From: Phoronis australis
Taxonomy: Eukaryota > Phoronida > Phoronidae
DNA length: 24,602 bases
Reading direction: 5' to 3'
Assembly: GCA_002633005.1 (NCBI GenBank)
Contig: NMRA01001222.1
Coordinates: 14,014-38,615 of the forward strand
In this document: positions 8,175 through 18,292 of the stretch, piece after piece
Layout of the letters: every line of letters starts with the position of its first letter
Position numbering within the stretch: the first letter of the stretch is position 1
Program-made: the position numbers and the translations under genes
The notes under the pieces: generated by a model
The model's database searches: none
What the model was told of the DNA's origin: nothing
What the model saw: only the letters and a program-made list of their open reading frames with translations

Positions 8175-9583
8175 AAAAAAAAGAATTTAAGGTTATCAGC
8201 AAGTCTGTGTTTTTAGCTAAATATATACAAAACTATGGATGATCACTAATTTAAAAATTTTCTGAAACTAGAAAGCATACAGAATTAGATTTTTTGACTT
8301 TTTACCAATCTGAGTAATTTTGGTAAAATTTTGAAAAAAAGAAAACTAAGCACATTGATAGCAAAACAATATCAATAAAATTTAACTAAATTTAATTTGA
8401 TATTTATCCTCAAGATGAAATCTCAAAAACGCAATTACAAAATTCTAAATTTTTCGTTTTCAAGTCACGCAGCTTTCGATTTTTTCATAAAAATCATAAA
8501 AGTCTGACTCTCATGTAGACGTGGAGCTTTTCAAAAACAATTCTCATAGAGTTCTGGAAAACAGTGCATAGAGCATACTATCCGACGTTTCATATGAATG
8601 CGTATGATCAGCCATTTGTGAGATATCATACGATAGTCTGAATTTTGTAAACACATGTATTACAATATTTTTTCAAAAAGCAAGAAAAAACACAACTGAA
8701 TCTCCGAGTGATCGAAGGATACAGTAAAACCTTCACAGCTGTCACTGAGGAATAGAAAATCTTTGTATTTAGGCAATGATCAAGTTATTGACGCCATGCC
8801 TCTTACTGCACAGTAAATGTGCATATTTGCAATTAGGTCAAAGTGCACCATTACTCTACATAATGAACCATTGGAACCGTATCAAGTTATAGCCAAATAC
8901 GATGCGTCATTTTAGCCGGAATTAAAAATAAAAGATTCTAGAGGTGAAATTGACCATCGGTATTTTGTCTGTTTTGTGAATTGAACTGGAGTCCGTAATG
9001 AACTGGATTGTAAAAAAATACCCAATAGCTTGTAACTGGAAGGGGGATATCGTTAACTTGAAAACCCACCCAATGTATGTGGCCTTGCTGGTTACTTTGA
9101 TCTCGCGCACATCTCAACTTTGTGCATCTATTGTGTGGACAGCGTCACACAGAGCTTGAAATTCCTATATAGGTTTGGTGTGCTAATGTTATAAACCATC
9201 CTTTCTGTGACCTCACTGAAACATAGTTGCTACCTGTTTCTGTATTACGATAGGGTGAATATTTCTTTATGGAAAAGAATATCCACAAGTCATTTTTTAA
9301 GCATCAAAATTGACATAGAAAAAATAAAGTTACTTCTTGTGCTGTAGTAGTGTCCCAGCTCACTCACACTGTATTATAACACACGGCTCATAAACAACAT
9401 GAATCTGCTTCTAGCGTAATAGATATTGACATCGCAGAACTATCTTGCATAACCTGTCTGGCGATGACTCATGTTTCATGTCCACTTTGAATTTCAATAT
9501 TTGGCCTGCATCAATGATGCTGTGACTACTGCAAACCATCACAGTTTAGTTACAATGACTCTACAATTAAAAAACACGCTCTT
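8175..9583. other. Upstream intron or intergenic DNA of the KLHL gene
   Basis: This AT-rich sequence contains only short frames on both strands, none with protein-like composition. It may contain a 5' non-coding exon and promoter of the KLHL gene, but no TATA box or other clear core promoter was found. Confidence 0.4.
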
Positions 9584-9930
9584 AGTGACAATGCAAATGC
9601 TATCCAGAAGGAAGAAGACTGTCTGCCTTGAATGTGGCAGGGCCCTCACTCAGCAGGAGAGAAAGGTGCCTATGCCTTCAATTAGTAAGAGGGATATTTT
9701 AATTTTTTTTGGTTGAGGGAAACCCCCCTCCCCTCCGGCTCTTGCATTACCAACCTCTGGTTTTCAGCCCTCACTGTCAATGCCTCAAGTAGTCAAATTA
9801 TTTTTTTTACAGAAGTTATTCCAACAAAGGAAACTTTTATCTCCTCACCCCTCTCACCACAGCTGGTAGACACATGACCTCCCCATATCCATCTGACTGT
9901 ATGTTTCTGGTTGACCTCGAGCTCAATGAC
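9584..9930 (+). repeat. 347-bp duplication, copy 1
   Basis: This is nearly identical to 9932-10278, with only a few base changes and a 1-base indel. The two copies abut across a single N at 9931. Part of it (9655-9797) is also a diverged match to 15806-15936, so the sequence carries an older repeat as well. The plus-strand frame here (ending near 9713) has no recognisable domain. Confidence 0.95.
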
Positions 9931-9931
9931 N

Positions 9932-10278
9932 AGTGACAATGCAAATGCTGTCCAGAAGGAAGAAGACTGTCTGCCTTGAATGTAGCAGGGCCCTCACTCA
10001 GCAGGGGAGAAAGGTGCCTATGCCTTCAATTAGTAAGAGGGATATTTTAATTTTTTTTGGTTGAGGGAAACCCCCCTCCCCTCCGGCTCTTGCATTACCA
10101 ACCTCTGGTTTTCAGCCCTCACTGTCAATGCCTCAAGTAGTCAAATTATTTTTTTTACAGAAGTTATTCCAACAAAGGAAACTTTTATCTCCTCACCCCT
10201 CTCACCACAGCTGGTAGACACATGACCTCCCCATATCCATCTGACTGTATGTTTCTGGTTGACCTCGAGCTCAATGAC
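9932..10278 (+). repeat. 347-bp duplication, copy 2 (probable haplotype overlap)
   Basis: This is the second copy, starting right after the N at 9931 with AGTGACAATGCAAATGCTGT and ending in GAGCTCAATGAC exactly as copy 1 does. A duplication whose border coincides with an N is what an unmerged contig overlap between two alleles looks like. Confidence 0.95.
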
Positions 10279-10691
10279 AATGTCACAATGACTAAAATCA
10301 GTGTAGTTCAGTTTTTGACTTTACTGATGGAAAGAAGAATTATTTCAAACAATGTTGATTACTCAAATATTTATTTGGGCTGGCACTAGTGGAAGGATTT
10401 AAGACCCCAACTGCCTCCTCCAAAGCCACATGTGTCCCTACATTTGAAAAGTACATAATTTAGTAAGGACTAACGAGACTTGACTTTTTTAATCAGACAC
10501 CCACACGTCAGACTATTTACCTGTTACCAGATTAGTCACTGTTAAGCATAATTTTTAAAACATCTGGTAGTGTAGAGGATGGGTAAGGATGTGCCACCAC
10601 TCACCCCGAATGACGCATAACATTTCTGGTGAGGCAGTACACTACCGCCTTGGTCAAAGGGTCATGACATTGTCATTGACTTGTCTCACTC
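10279..10691. other. Gene-free stretch
   Basis: No open frame, RNA gene or repeat of note was recognised on either strand. Sequence composition is ordinary for the window. Confidence 0.5.
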
Positions 10692-10745
10692 ACTAGTATG
10701 AATAATTACCTAGGCTTTTAAGCCTAGGTAATTATTCATACTAGT
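10692..10745. repeat. 54-bp near-perfect palindrome (26-bp arms)
   Basis: The left arm 10692-10717 (starting ACTAGTATGAATAATTAC) and the right arm 10720-10745 are exact reverse complements around a 2-base TT centre. There are no mismatches. It could extrude as a cruciform, be a very short fold-back element, or be an inverted join made during sequencing or assembly. Confidence 0.97.
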
Positions 10746-11080
10746 ATTAAAATACCTCACACTCACAGAAAACTCTACGGCCAATTCCCACGGCAGTATT
10801 TTTCCAAGATAGTCCCTAGGCTTAAGAAAATAACTGGAGTACAATAATCCGGTTAAGACGAAGATTACAGTCAGTTTGAACCGCAAGTAAGATTCTCATG
10901 CACTTTAATTACGTAGACGAGCGATGACACCTCCACACTGATCAACAAGTCAAGTGATTTCCGGGCTGACGCTTAAAACAACAATAAGAACTGTCTGCTG
11001 TTGGAAATAACCTGGGGACAGCATCTTGCAGGTAACACAGGATAAATTCTGATTCCAGAACTTCAGAAGATATGCGTTAT
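10746..11080. other. Gene-free stretch
   Basis: This sequence lies between the palindrome and the promoter-like cluster. I see nothing interpretable in it. Confidence 0.5.
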
Positions 11081-11263
11081 AACCATTGGATTGGTTCTAG
11101 AATGAAGTATGAATCCAAACTATCGACAAATTTTATTTATTTTGCACCTTCGTGACATGCGCATTGAGCAGAAAAATGTCAACTAAAATGGCGGTAGCGG
11201 AAGATCGATTCATTGTGTTTGCCTTTCTTCAAAAAGCTGAAAGATTGTGCTAAAACAAGAAAG
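11081..11263 (+). promoter_or_regulatory. Possible TATA-less promoter and first exon
   Basis: Several promoter signs fall within 180 bases. There are tandem inverted CCAAT boxes (ATTGGATTGG, 11085-11094), an NRF1-like ATGCGCAT (11157-11164), and a YY1-like AAAATGGCGG (11185-11194). An AAG|GTAATT donor-like site follows (GT at 11264). Order and spacing resemble a housekeeping-type promoter followed by a short 5' exon on the plus strand. No downstream coding exon was identified, so this stays tentative. Confidence 0.3.
11176..11253 (+). CDS. 25-codon ORF, possible uORF in the putative first exon
   Basis: ATG at 11176 opens a 25-codon frame ending in TAA (11251-11253). A second in-frame ATG at 11188 sits in good Kozak context (AAAATGG) and gives MAVAEDRFIVFAFLQK. 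It stops ten bases before the donor-like site at 11263/11264, so if transcribed it would act as an upstream ORF and not the main coding start. It may be chance. Confidence 0.2.
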   Translation: MSTKMAVAEDRFIVFAFLQKAERLC

Positions 11264-12353
11264 GTAATTTGTTTAAGACTGTAAGATAAATAAATCTTAA
11301 TTTACACCATAATATGTCGCGTTCGTTCAACTGGACAGCCGATTATTCAAGTAAATCTCATCCGTGTTCAGAGAAGTGACCAGTTGCTGAGTGAGTGACA
11401 GAGCCTAAAACTGAAAATCCCGATCACGTTAATTTTGGTTTAAGATGTTCACCCTCATATATAATTGTCTGCCACAAAAACAGAGACTGTGACCCTGAGT
11501 CTCAGGAATACGTTTCATTCGTGTTCAAGGTAACTCGGTAAAGATCATGACAACTCCCGATATTTTCCTGTGAAATCCCTACTCTCTACCCCAGGGCCAG
11601 GGTCACTCATATTGACAATGTGCCTGCTGGAGTGTACCAAAAATTGCTGAGAGTCCCCTTATTGCAGGTGCCAGGTCTGCTAATTCCCACCCCTTTTTGG
11701 GTTCTGCCTCACCTCACGAAATGGAAATTTAGCCAGGGCCCCGCACGGGTCCTGCAAAACTTGCTAAAAAAAATGCCTACCCACAATTTTTAGTACACGC
11801 CTGTCGGCACCTTGGCAATGTGAGTGACCCCCAGGCTCTCTTTTATTGTCAGCTTCCAGTTTGTGAGCAGATGATGTAATATCCGGAGGTAAAACATGCC
11901 ATCAAACCATGCGCTGCTTATGAATAGTGGCTTTGCGGCTAGTAGAGAAACTATAATTTTTTCAGGTATTTATTATCATTGATAAACAAGTACAAAAACA
12001 AATAAACAAATAAGTACTTCATCCATTCATTCATATATGCACACCTCAGGAGAGACCATTCTCGTATCTCGTAAAAAGTAAACAACTGCTACATGGAATT
12101 AACGTAAACAATAAAATTTTCCCATTTCACAGAGAAGCTGTCATATACAAAATTTTAATATGCAATTAATTTTTCATCATTATAGTACTCATAAGTATAT
12201 GTAACGAACTCTTGAAAGTTAGGTAAATTTATTTGTGACATCTCTTCTTGTAAATGTACTGTTTGGCTAGTAAAAGCAAAATGTTAAATAAAAACTCACG
12301 TGTCTCATAAAGTCCAAGAATAAGAGAGACAGTTGGGAAACTATAGGTGTTGT
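11264..12353. other. Gene-free stretch
   Basis: No convincing exon, RNA gene or repeat was seen. If the promoter at 11081-11263 is real, this would be its first intron. Confidence 0.45.
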
Positions 12354-13018
12354 TGCCTCCATGTCTGGTCACAGCTTGTGTGCAAGATTACAGATCTCTG
12401 CACTGCTCTCTACAACTGAAAGCCTTAAGTGTGTGAGTTCCAACAAACACTTGATACGTGTGTGACAGCCTTGTTGTCCACTTGACATTTACTTAAGTGT
12501 TGGGGTTTTTAATGAGTCTGACTCCGAAGATCCATTTGTTATTATAGTCCATGACTGAGGTAGATAGCAGGGTCTCCATGTGCTGGCTTGTAATAATGCA
12601 CTAGTTCTTCTAAGTACTCAATGTATCTATTTTGTCTGGTAGAAGAGGTCAAGAGGTCAGAATCACTCAGGATACCATTAACAGAAGCTTGAATGGAAAT
12701 AGATTGTGTGTTTTACAATGGGAATTAAGAGTTTTCCTTGTGTCAAGGTCAGGGTGAAAATCAATCCTATTTTTACCATAGAGTTTGCTTAAGCTTGTAA
12801 AGATTTTTAAAATGAAGGGTTGGAGAAGTAGAGAATCTTGACCAGGTCCTCAGTCTGTGCTGCATTCCTACATTGTTGATGCTGACGCCTGAGGGTTGCC
12901 CTTTCCAAAGTCAACTTTCATACCTTTTCACTTTGAACAAAGTTCATTAAAACATGATAGTTCATTATCAGTTTCACAAACCAAGTTATGGCATAAGTTA
13001 CTGAAAAGCCTTCGTAAG
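12354..13018 (+). repeat. Short haplotype copy of a duplicated locus (blocks A-B-C)
   Basis: It consists of A 12354-12516, B 12517-12590 and C 12591-13018, directly joined. The same three blocks recur after the N at 13019 as 13020-13182, 13843-13916 and 14375-14802, each of exactly matching length and with about one to two percent substitutions. The copy begins where the post-N sequence begins and ends where the pre-N sequence ends, as expected of an unmerged allelic overlap. Confidence 0.93.
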
Positions 13019-13182
13019 NTGCCTCCATGTCTGATCACAGCTTGTGTGCAAGATTACAGATCTCTGCACTGCTCTCTACAACTGAAAGCCTTAAGTGTGT
13101 GAGTTCCAACAAACACTTGATACGTGTGTGACAGCCTTGTTGTCCACTTGACATTTACTTAAGTGTTGGGGTTTTTAATGAG

Positions 13183-13842
13183 CTGTGGCCATGTACTGCT
13201 AAAGTTATTGTTAAGTTAGAAAGTCATTGGCAATGATGGTGACACCTGTTTAACAAACTGGTCACTACCTTTTTAGACAGGTCATGGGCCATTCAAACGT
13301 GTAGCAAATGCTGGACAACGGTCGCAGCGGTTCGTTAAAAGAGGTTGTAGGGAGCACTGCTGTGGTACAAGTTACATTTGTGATTTTTTTTGTTTTTAAC
13401 GAGGATTCCATATGGTGCATGTTAATCGTTACAGCGTAGTTTGAGGGTGTAGCGTAGTGTGCAGTGTGTGATCAGAGAACTAATGTAGGAAGAGCACCCT
13501 CTGGTGGTGGTCAGGAGAGGCTGCTTGGTGGGTCAACATGGGGTCGGGATTGTCCCAAAGAACTGTGGTACAAGGGAGGAGAGAAAGCGTTTTGTATATT
13601 TATGTAGAGTGTCATACATGGAGTGATGAAATACCTATTGTGAGTTGGGTTGAGCGGGATAAAAATGTGCGTATGGGATGGTGACATTCTGATGCACAGT
13701 TTTGTGGAGTTTGGTTAGTTTGGTGATGTATTGACGAAATTCGACAATTTTCTAGTTCAGTTATTCGACCATGTGGCTAACTGAGGAAGTGTTGTTATCA
13801 GTTAAGGATGAATCTTGCTGTTCATAGCTGCATAATCTTGAG
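13183..13842 (+). other. 660-bp insertion/deletion variant between haplotypes
   Basis: This segment is present only in the long copy. TGAG occurs at both borders (ending at 13182 and at 13842), which could be a 4-base target duplication or microhomology used in a deletion. There are no terminal inverted repeats, no coding frame and no GT-AG ends at any alignment shift. It contains a CTCF-like site at 13494-13507. Confidence 0.7.
13494..13507 (-). promoter_or_regulatory. CTCF-like core motif inside the variant segment
   Basis: The minus strand reads CCACCAGAGGGTGC, 13 of 14 positions of CCASYAGRKGGCRS. It would be present on only one of the two haplotypes represented here. Confidence 0.3.
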
Positions 13843-13916
13843 TCTGACTCCGAAGATCCATTTGTTATTATAGTCCATGACTGAGGTAGATAGCAGGGTC
13901 TCCATGTGCTGGCTTG

Positions 13917-14374
13917 AGAGGGCGCTGCGCCCTTCAAGGATTTCAGATGTTAACTTTACTCCTTGCTCGAATTCTTCTTCTTGTCTACCTTCTTTTAATT
14001 TGTTTAGACATCAAAATTTTATCTGCCATGTTTTCAGTCCTCTTAAATTTGGTATTAAGACAAGCTGGGTTTACAATCTTAATCCCCGCCATCTATGCAG
14101 TGATCAGATTTAACAGCTGAAGTTCCTTTCAAATTCATCCAGTCGGGACTAATATAACTTTCTCATTAAAAATCCCAGCTCCAGCCACCTGAAATTTCAC
14201 TATGTCTTACAACAGTATTAGGACTGATGTCAGTGGTGGAGTTCAGAAACTTTGACTGGAGGGTCTCTGGTTCCTTCACCTTATAGACAAGTTCATTTCA
14301 AGTGCAGGGTTGATTGCTCAGCATGTGGCACAGGATTCAAGACTAACAATAGTGTCTAAGATAACCCCCTTATG
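13917..14374 (+). other. 458-bp insertion/deletion variant between haplotypes
   Basis: This segment is present only in the long copy, bordered by a 2-base TG microhomology. It opens with the hairpin GGGCGCTGCGCCC (about 13919-13931). It has no inverted termini, no GT-AG ends and no recognisable coding content. Confidence 0.7.
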
Positions 14375-14839
14375 TAATAATGCACTAGTTCTTCTAAGTA
14401 CTCAATGTATCTATTTTGTCTGGTAGAAGAGGTCAAGAGGTCAGAATCACTCAGGATACCATTAACAAAAGCTTGAATGGAAATAGATTGTGTGTTTCAC
14501 AATGGGAATTAAAAGTTTTCCTTGTGTCAAGGTCAGGGTGAAAATCAATCCTATTTTTACCATAGAGTTTGCTTAAGCTTGTAAAGATTTTTAAAATGAA
14601 GGGTTGGAGAAGTAGAGAATCTTGACCAGGTCCTCAGTCTGTGCTGCATTCCTACATTGTTGATGCTGACGCCTGACGGTTGCCCTTTCCAAAGTCAACT
14701 TTCATACATTTTCGCTTTGAACAAAGTTCATTAAAACATGATAGTTCATTATCAGTTTCACAAACCAAGTTATGGCATAAGTTACTGAAAAGCCTTTGTA
14801 AGTTTATGGGTGAGTGCAAGCTTCGAAATCAAAATTGAA

Positions 14840-15036
14840 AAACTGTCATTTGTGGACTATGATGGAAATACGTTTTTTTTAAACTTTTTTATGCTGTCCG
14901 CGCATTGATTGTCCTTCTTAAATTATTCTTTAGTTAAACCATAGGGTTATTTGTCTTTCTTAGTTTGTTGGTTTGTTGTTATATGGTATTATGTTATTTT
15001 GTTGTCTGTCGTTGAATAAATCAATCAATCAAAAAG
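14840..15036 (+). mobile_element. LINE-like 3' tail
   Basis: A T-rich stretch with TTGTTTGTTG-type runs ends in GTTGAATAAATCAATCAATC and an A-rich end. AATAAA is at 15015-15020, followed by tandem TCAA units. Short tandem repeats after AATAAA are typical 3' ends of CR1/L2-like non-LTR retrotransposons. No reverse transcriptase frame is present, so it is a 5'-truncated copy or non-autonomous relative. The left border is a guess. Confidence 0.4.
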
Positions 15037-15805
15037 AATTGATGGGAACAATTAAAATTCAAAACTTGTGAAAACTCATTGTAATATCGGCCGGCGTTAT
15101 GGAGCCAGGTGCGTGCCACTTGAGAGAAAACTGTAACGATTTATTCCATAAGTTTTGGTATATAACTTAACATCAGCTTGCTCACCTGGATGAATGATAC
15201 TCTCCAGTCTACATTTTAACGATCATGAACAAATTTGGCAGAAATTCTCAGATAAGCTCAAAGTATGAAGTGTCATCCATTTTTTGGCCTGGAACTACAG
15301 ACGACTTACACGTGATGACCTGCAGACATTCAAACTCGCGATTTTTTATTTTTACTAGATTTTCTATCTTGAATGTAAGGGTCAACAGGTACAAAACTTT
15401 TATTGCCTGACATACTCATCTAGATAACTAATAATATACTGACATGTACACCATAATCAGAAACATAGAGTTACACCCTCACAGTCAATGGAGAACTATG
15501 GCTGTGGTGATTATCAAATTTCTCGTATTTTTTCGTTGCCCGGTTGTCATGGATACAAATCCGTGACTACATCTCCGAATTCCAGCTGTGATACTCCAAA
15601 CTCCAGCCTAACACCACCATACACCAAACCCACATTTGAAATCCTAGACCCATGCCCCTAAATTCCACACGTACAAACATCGAAAATACCCCATACCCGG
15701 ATATCGGGAGCAAATTCTAGACTGGGGAACTAAATTCTTTACCTGTTCTTATTGAGCATACTTTTGTCAAAGTGGAGCTCATATCTACAGGGGCTTCGTT
15801 CACCT
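15037..15805. other. Gene-free stretch
   Basis: Short frames only. A good splice-donor-like site (CAG|GTGAGC, minus strand, near 15187) is present, but nothing ties it to an exon. Confidence 0.45.
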
Positions 15806-15936
15806 GAGGAGAAAGGTGCCTGTGCCTTCTGAGAAGGTAATTTCTTGGTTGAGGGGAAAATTCTACACGTGGTCAGCATCAATAGTACCACCACCACTTT
15901 GGCTAGCTGTCACAGACTCTGCCTCAAGTAGCCAAA
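15806..15936 (+). repeat. Diverged third copy of the 9.6-kb repeat
   Basis: It shares, in order, GAGAAAGGTGCCTxTGCCTTC, a TTGGTTGAGGG block and a GCCTCAAGTAGxCAAA block with 9655-9797 and 10003-10146. It has a different middle and many substitutions. This shows that the older sequence belongs to a dispersed family, apart from the recent allelic duplication. Confidence 0.65.
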
Positions 15937-17776
15937 ACTAACATTTTGTGCCAGTTTCAAATCATCGCCTGTGTGAATGACAAGTGATTTGAACCTCTAG
16001 GACAATTTCTTATCACTTGAAGGGAAGTTATGGGCATCATGAGGGTAATTTTGCGTAATTTATAATATTTTTTCACGGGAATGGGGCTGATATTCACCCC
16101 CAAAATCAAAGGATTGAGGGCCCTGATTTAACTTGATAAAGGACTTATTTTTTATTTGATCGTGCTTTGAAGCTTACCATTTATGTCCTGCTGAAGCAGT
16201 GTTCAAATAAATGCTATACTTTTAGTGATGAACAAATCTTACCAAGCGTTGGTAGGCGACCGTTATACATTGAATCCCTTCAATGAATTAAACTTGTTAT
16301 TGTTAGTGATTTTTGTTGAGAAATTTGTCGGAATGAAATTCACTTTTCCTGCATGCTGTGGTCTACCAAATTGTAAGATTTAAAATTCTCATAGGTTTTT
16401 AAGTCAACACTGATTTAGGAGCGACATTACCATTTTACATGTATGTTTCAGTCTAGGCAGGTATTTTCAGTGTCCCAAAATAATGCCATCCATGTCAGGT
16501 TATCAACTGAACCGGTGAGTTTTTATTTGAAAAATTCCTGTCTTATCAAGACAGTAAGTATAAACGTTGGACTAGTGTAAGAGACCAATGATAATTTCAA
16601 TTTCAAGTGTATGGGATAAGATTTTTGAAAGTGCACACATGGTTATCTTGTTTATTTTGCAACGGTGCATTACTGTATAAATTGCTCAATAAAACAACCA
16701 GCATGAAAGACAAGTGGATACTGCCACCAAATGTTATTAGGTTAAATTTCGAGCAAATTTTGTTGGTAGTTGAGAATTTTTTATCGGGCACGTTATGTAG
16801 GACTTGGGATAGAAAAGCAAGACATGCTAGGGAAATTCACCTGGAAAAGCCCAATGTTTCAAAATGTCTGTGAATGAAAGAAATTTCCTTTTCTTCTGTG
16901 TCAACTGGACCTGTCTTGCACACCAGAATTAAAATTCGGCCAACCGAGACACTTTTGTGGTTTCACAACACTAAAGAGTTATGAATCGTACGTGGAATTG
17001 AAGTAAACCCAAGGAATGTGATTGTAATCTTTTGGTTTTTAAAATATTTTTACTCGAAAATGCTAGGATATAGATAATAGATTCATTCCATGATTTTTCT
17101 TTTTCAAAAACAAAAAAAATTGATTTCGTAAATGTAAAATTTTGTTTTTCCGTTTTGTGAATTAGCAAATTCCGTTTTATTATTTCTAACACGAATCAGG
17201 TTCTGAAATATGCGGCAACTCTGTTTTACTGATACCTTGACGAAAGTTTTGTTTACCATTTTTTAAAACGGGACGAAGAACAGTGCCACCTTGTATGAAT
17301 AATTACTTGAAAGTGAATATTTCAGCTGCAAAACGGTTGTCGATCGATTTGTGTCCAGAATCATTGTGTTTGATAGATTATATTCTTAAATTCTGAAATA
17401 AAATACTAGAATTATGGTAGGTTGTATTGAGATATGTGAATTCTATTTGAAATTTCTACTTTTGTGAGAGAAGTCGATTCCGAACATTTTCAGTTATCCC
17501 AGAAACTCTGTGGTTTGTAATGTTACAGAAGAAGAAAATGAAGTATAGAAATCAATAATTTATCCCATTTGATACAGTTATATTGAGCTATACTTTACTG
17601 TCTGCAGAGCTATTTCAAGCATGTGATACTTATGCAATCAGTGATTTCTGCAGACAAGCGAGTGCTGTACAGAGCTTTAGTCTTGACACAATCCATGCCA
17701 TAATATGGAGTTGTGATTTTAGCAGCTGGTCAATAGAGGGCACTGCTATTGACCCACATATTGATGCAACTGTCTG
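15937..17776. other. Gene-free stretch
   Basis: It is AT-rich, with frames up to about 88 codons on the plus strand (16607-16873) that lack protein-like composition. No RNA gene or transposon was recognised. Confidence 0.5.
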
Positions 17777-17906
17777 ATACCAAGTTACTGTGTGTTCATA
17801 CTAAGTTACTGTGTGTTTTTCATACCAATTTACAGTTACTGTGTGTTCATACCAAGTTACTGTGTGTTCATACCAAGTTACTGTATGTTCATACCAAGTT
17901 CCGGTG
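17777..17906 (+). repeat. Minisatellite of a 21-bp unit, about six copies
   Basis: ATACCAAGTTACTGTGTGTTC recurs at 17777, 17798, 17822, 17849, 17870 and (partial) 17891. Small internal insertions make units 2 and 3 24 and 27 bases long. This is a simple VNTR-type array. Confidence 0.93.
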
Positions 17907-18251
17907 ATGACCTGGCTTCACACTTTTTTCTTTGAGAGATGTTGATGAAAAGACTGACTGAAAATTGTAGATATGTCTGCTGTATGTCGACTTTGTTTGC
18001 AGTTTCACTTAGTTGAATTTTCAACATTTCCGTTCTTATCTTGGTAGTAAGAGCCATCTGGCTGTGATTTGCTCTTGGTCGGCACTGCAATGTGTACTGA
18101 GTTTATCAATGATGGGACTTTGCAGAAAATTGATAGTTTCCTGTGAAATTCAAACTTTCACTTTTATTTCATAAAGTATGATAAAATCCCACCTAATTCA
18201 CTGAATTAGTCTAAAATATCCAGTACTCGTAGCCTTGAACAATATAGGAAT
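17907..18251. other. Gene-free stretch
   Basis: The minus-strand frame through here (17878-18090) has no domain signature. Nothing else was seen. Confidence 0.45.
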
Positions 18252-18292
18252 TTTAAAATAGTGTTTAAAATAATGTTTAAAATATTGTTTAA
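18252..18292 (+). repeat. Short tandem repeat, unit about 13 bp
   Basis: Three imperfect copies of TTTAAAATAxTG in succession, AT-rich. Confidence 0.8.

Larger units (their letters stand above)
13020..14802 (+). repeat. Long haplotype copy of the same locus
   Basis: It carries blocks A', B' and C' plus two extra segments absent from the short copy, 13183-13842 (660 bp) and 13917-14374 (458 bp). It is otherwise collinear with 12354-13018. No gene was recognised in it; a 68-codon hydrophobic frame around 13914-14120 has no family signature. Confidence 0.93.

Noticed and set aside
9471-9716. 81-codon frame with CLECGRAL
   Set aside because: It looked like half a zinc-binding motif, but only one CxxC pair is present and the frame overlaps a dispersed repeat.
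13914-14120. 68-codon hydrophobic frame
   Set aside because: It is hydrophobic because of T-rich sequence, lies mostly in a presence/absence segment and has no family signature.
13183-14374. Idea that the short copy 12354-13018 is a spliced, retroposed version of the long one
   Set aside because: The extra segments have no GT-AG ends at any allowed shift on either strand, and there is no poly(A) tail; allelic indels at a contig join fit better.
15958-16060. B-box-like GGTTCAAATCA on the minus strand near 15995
   Set aside because: No A box or tRNA-like stems at the required distance.
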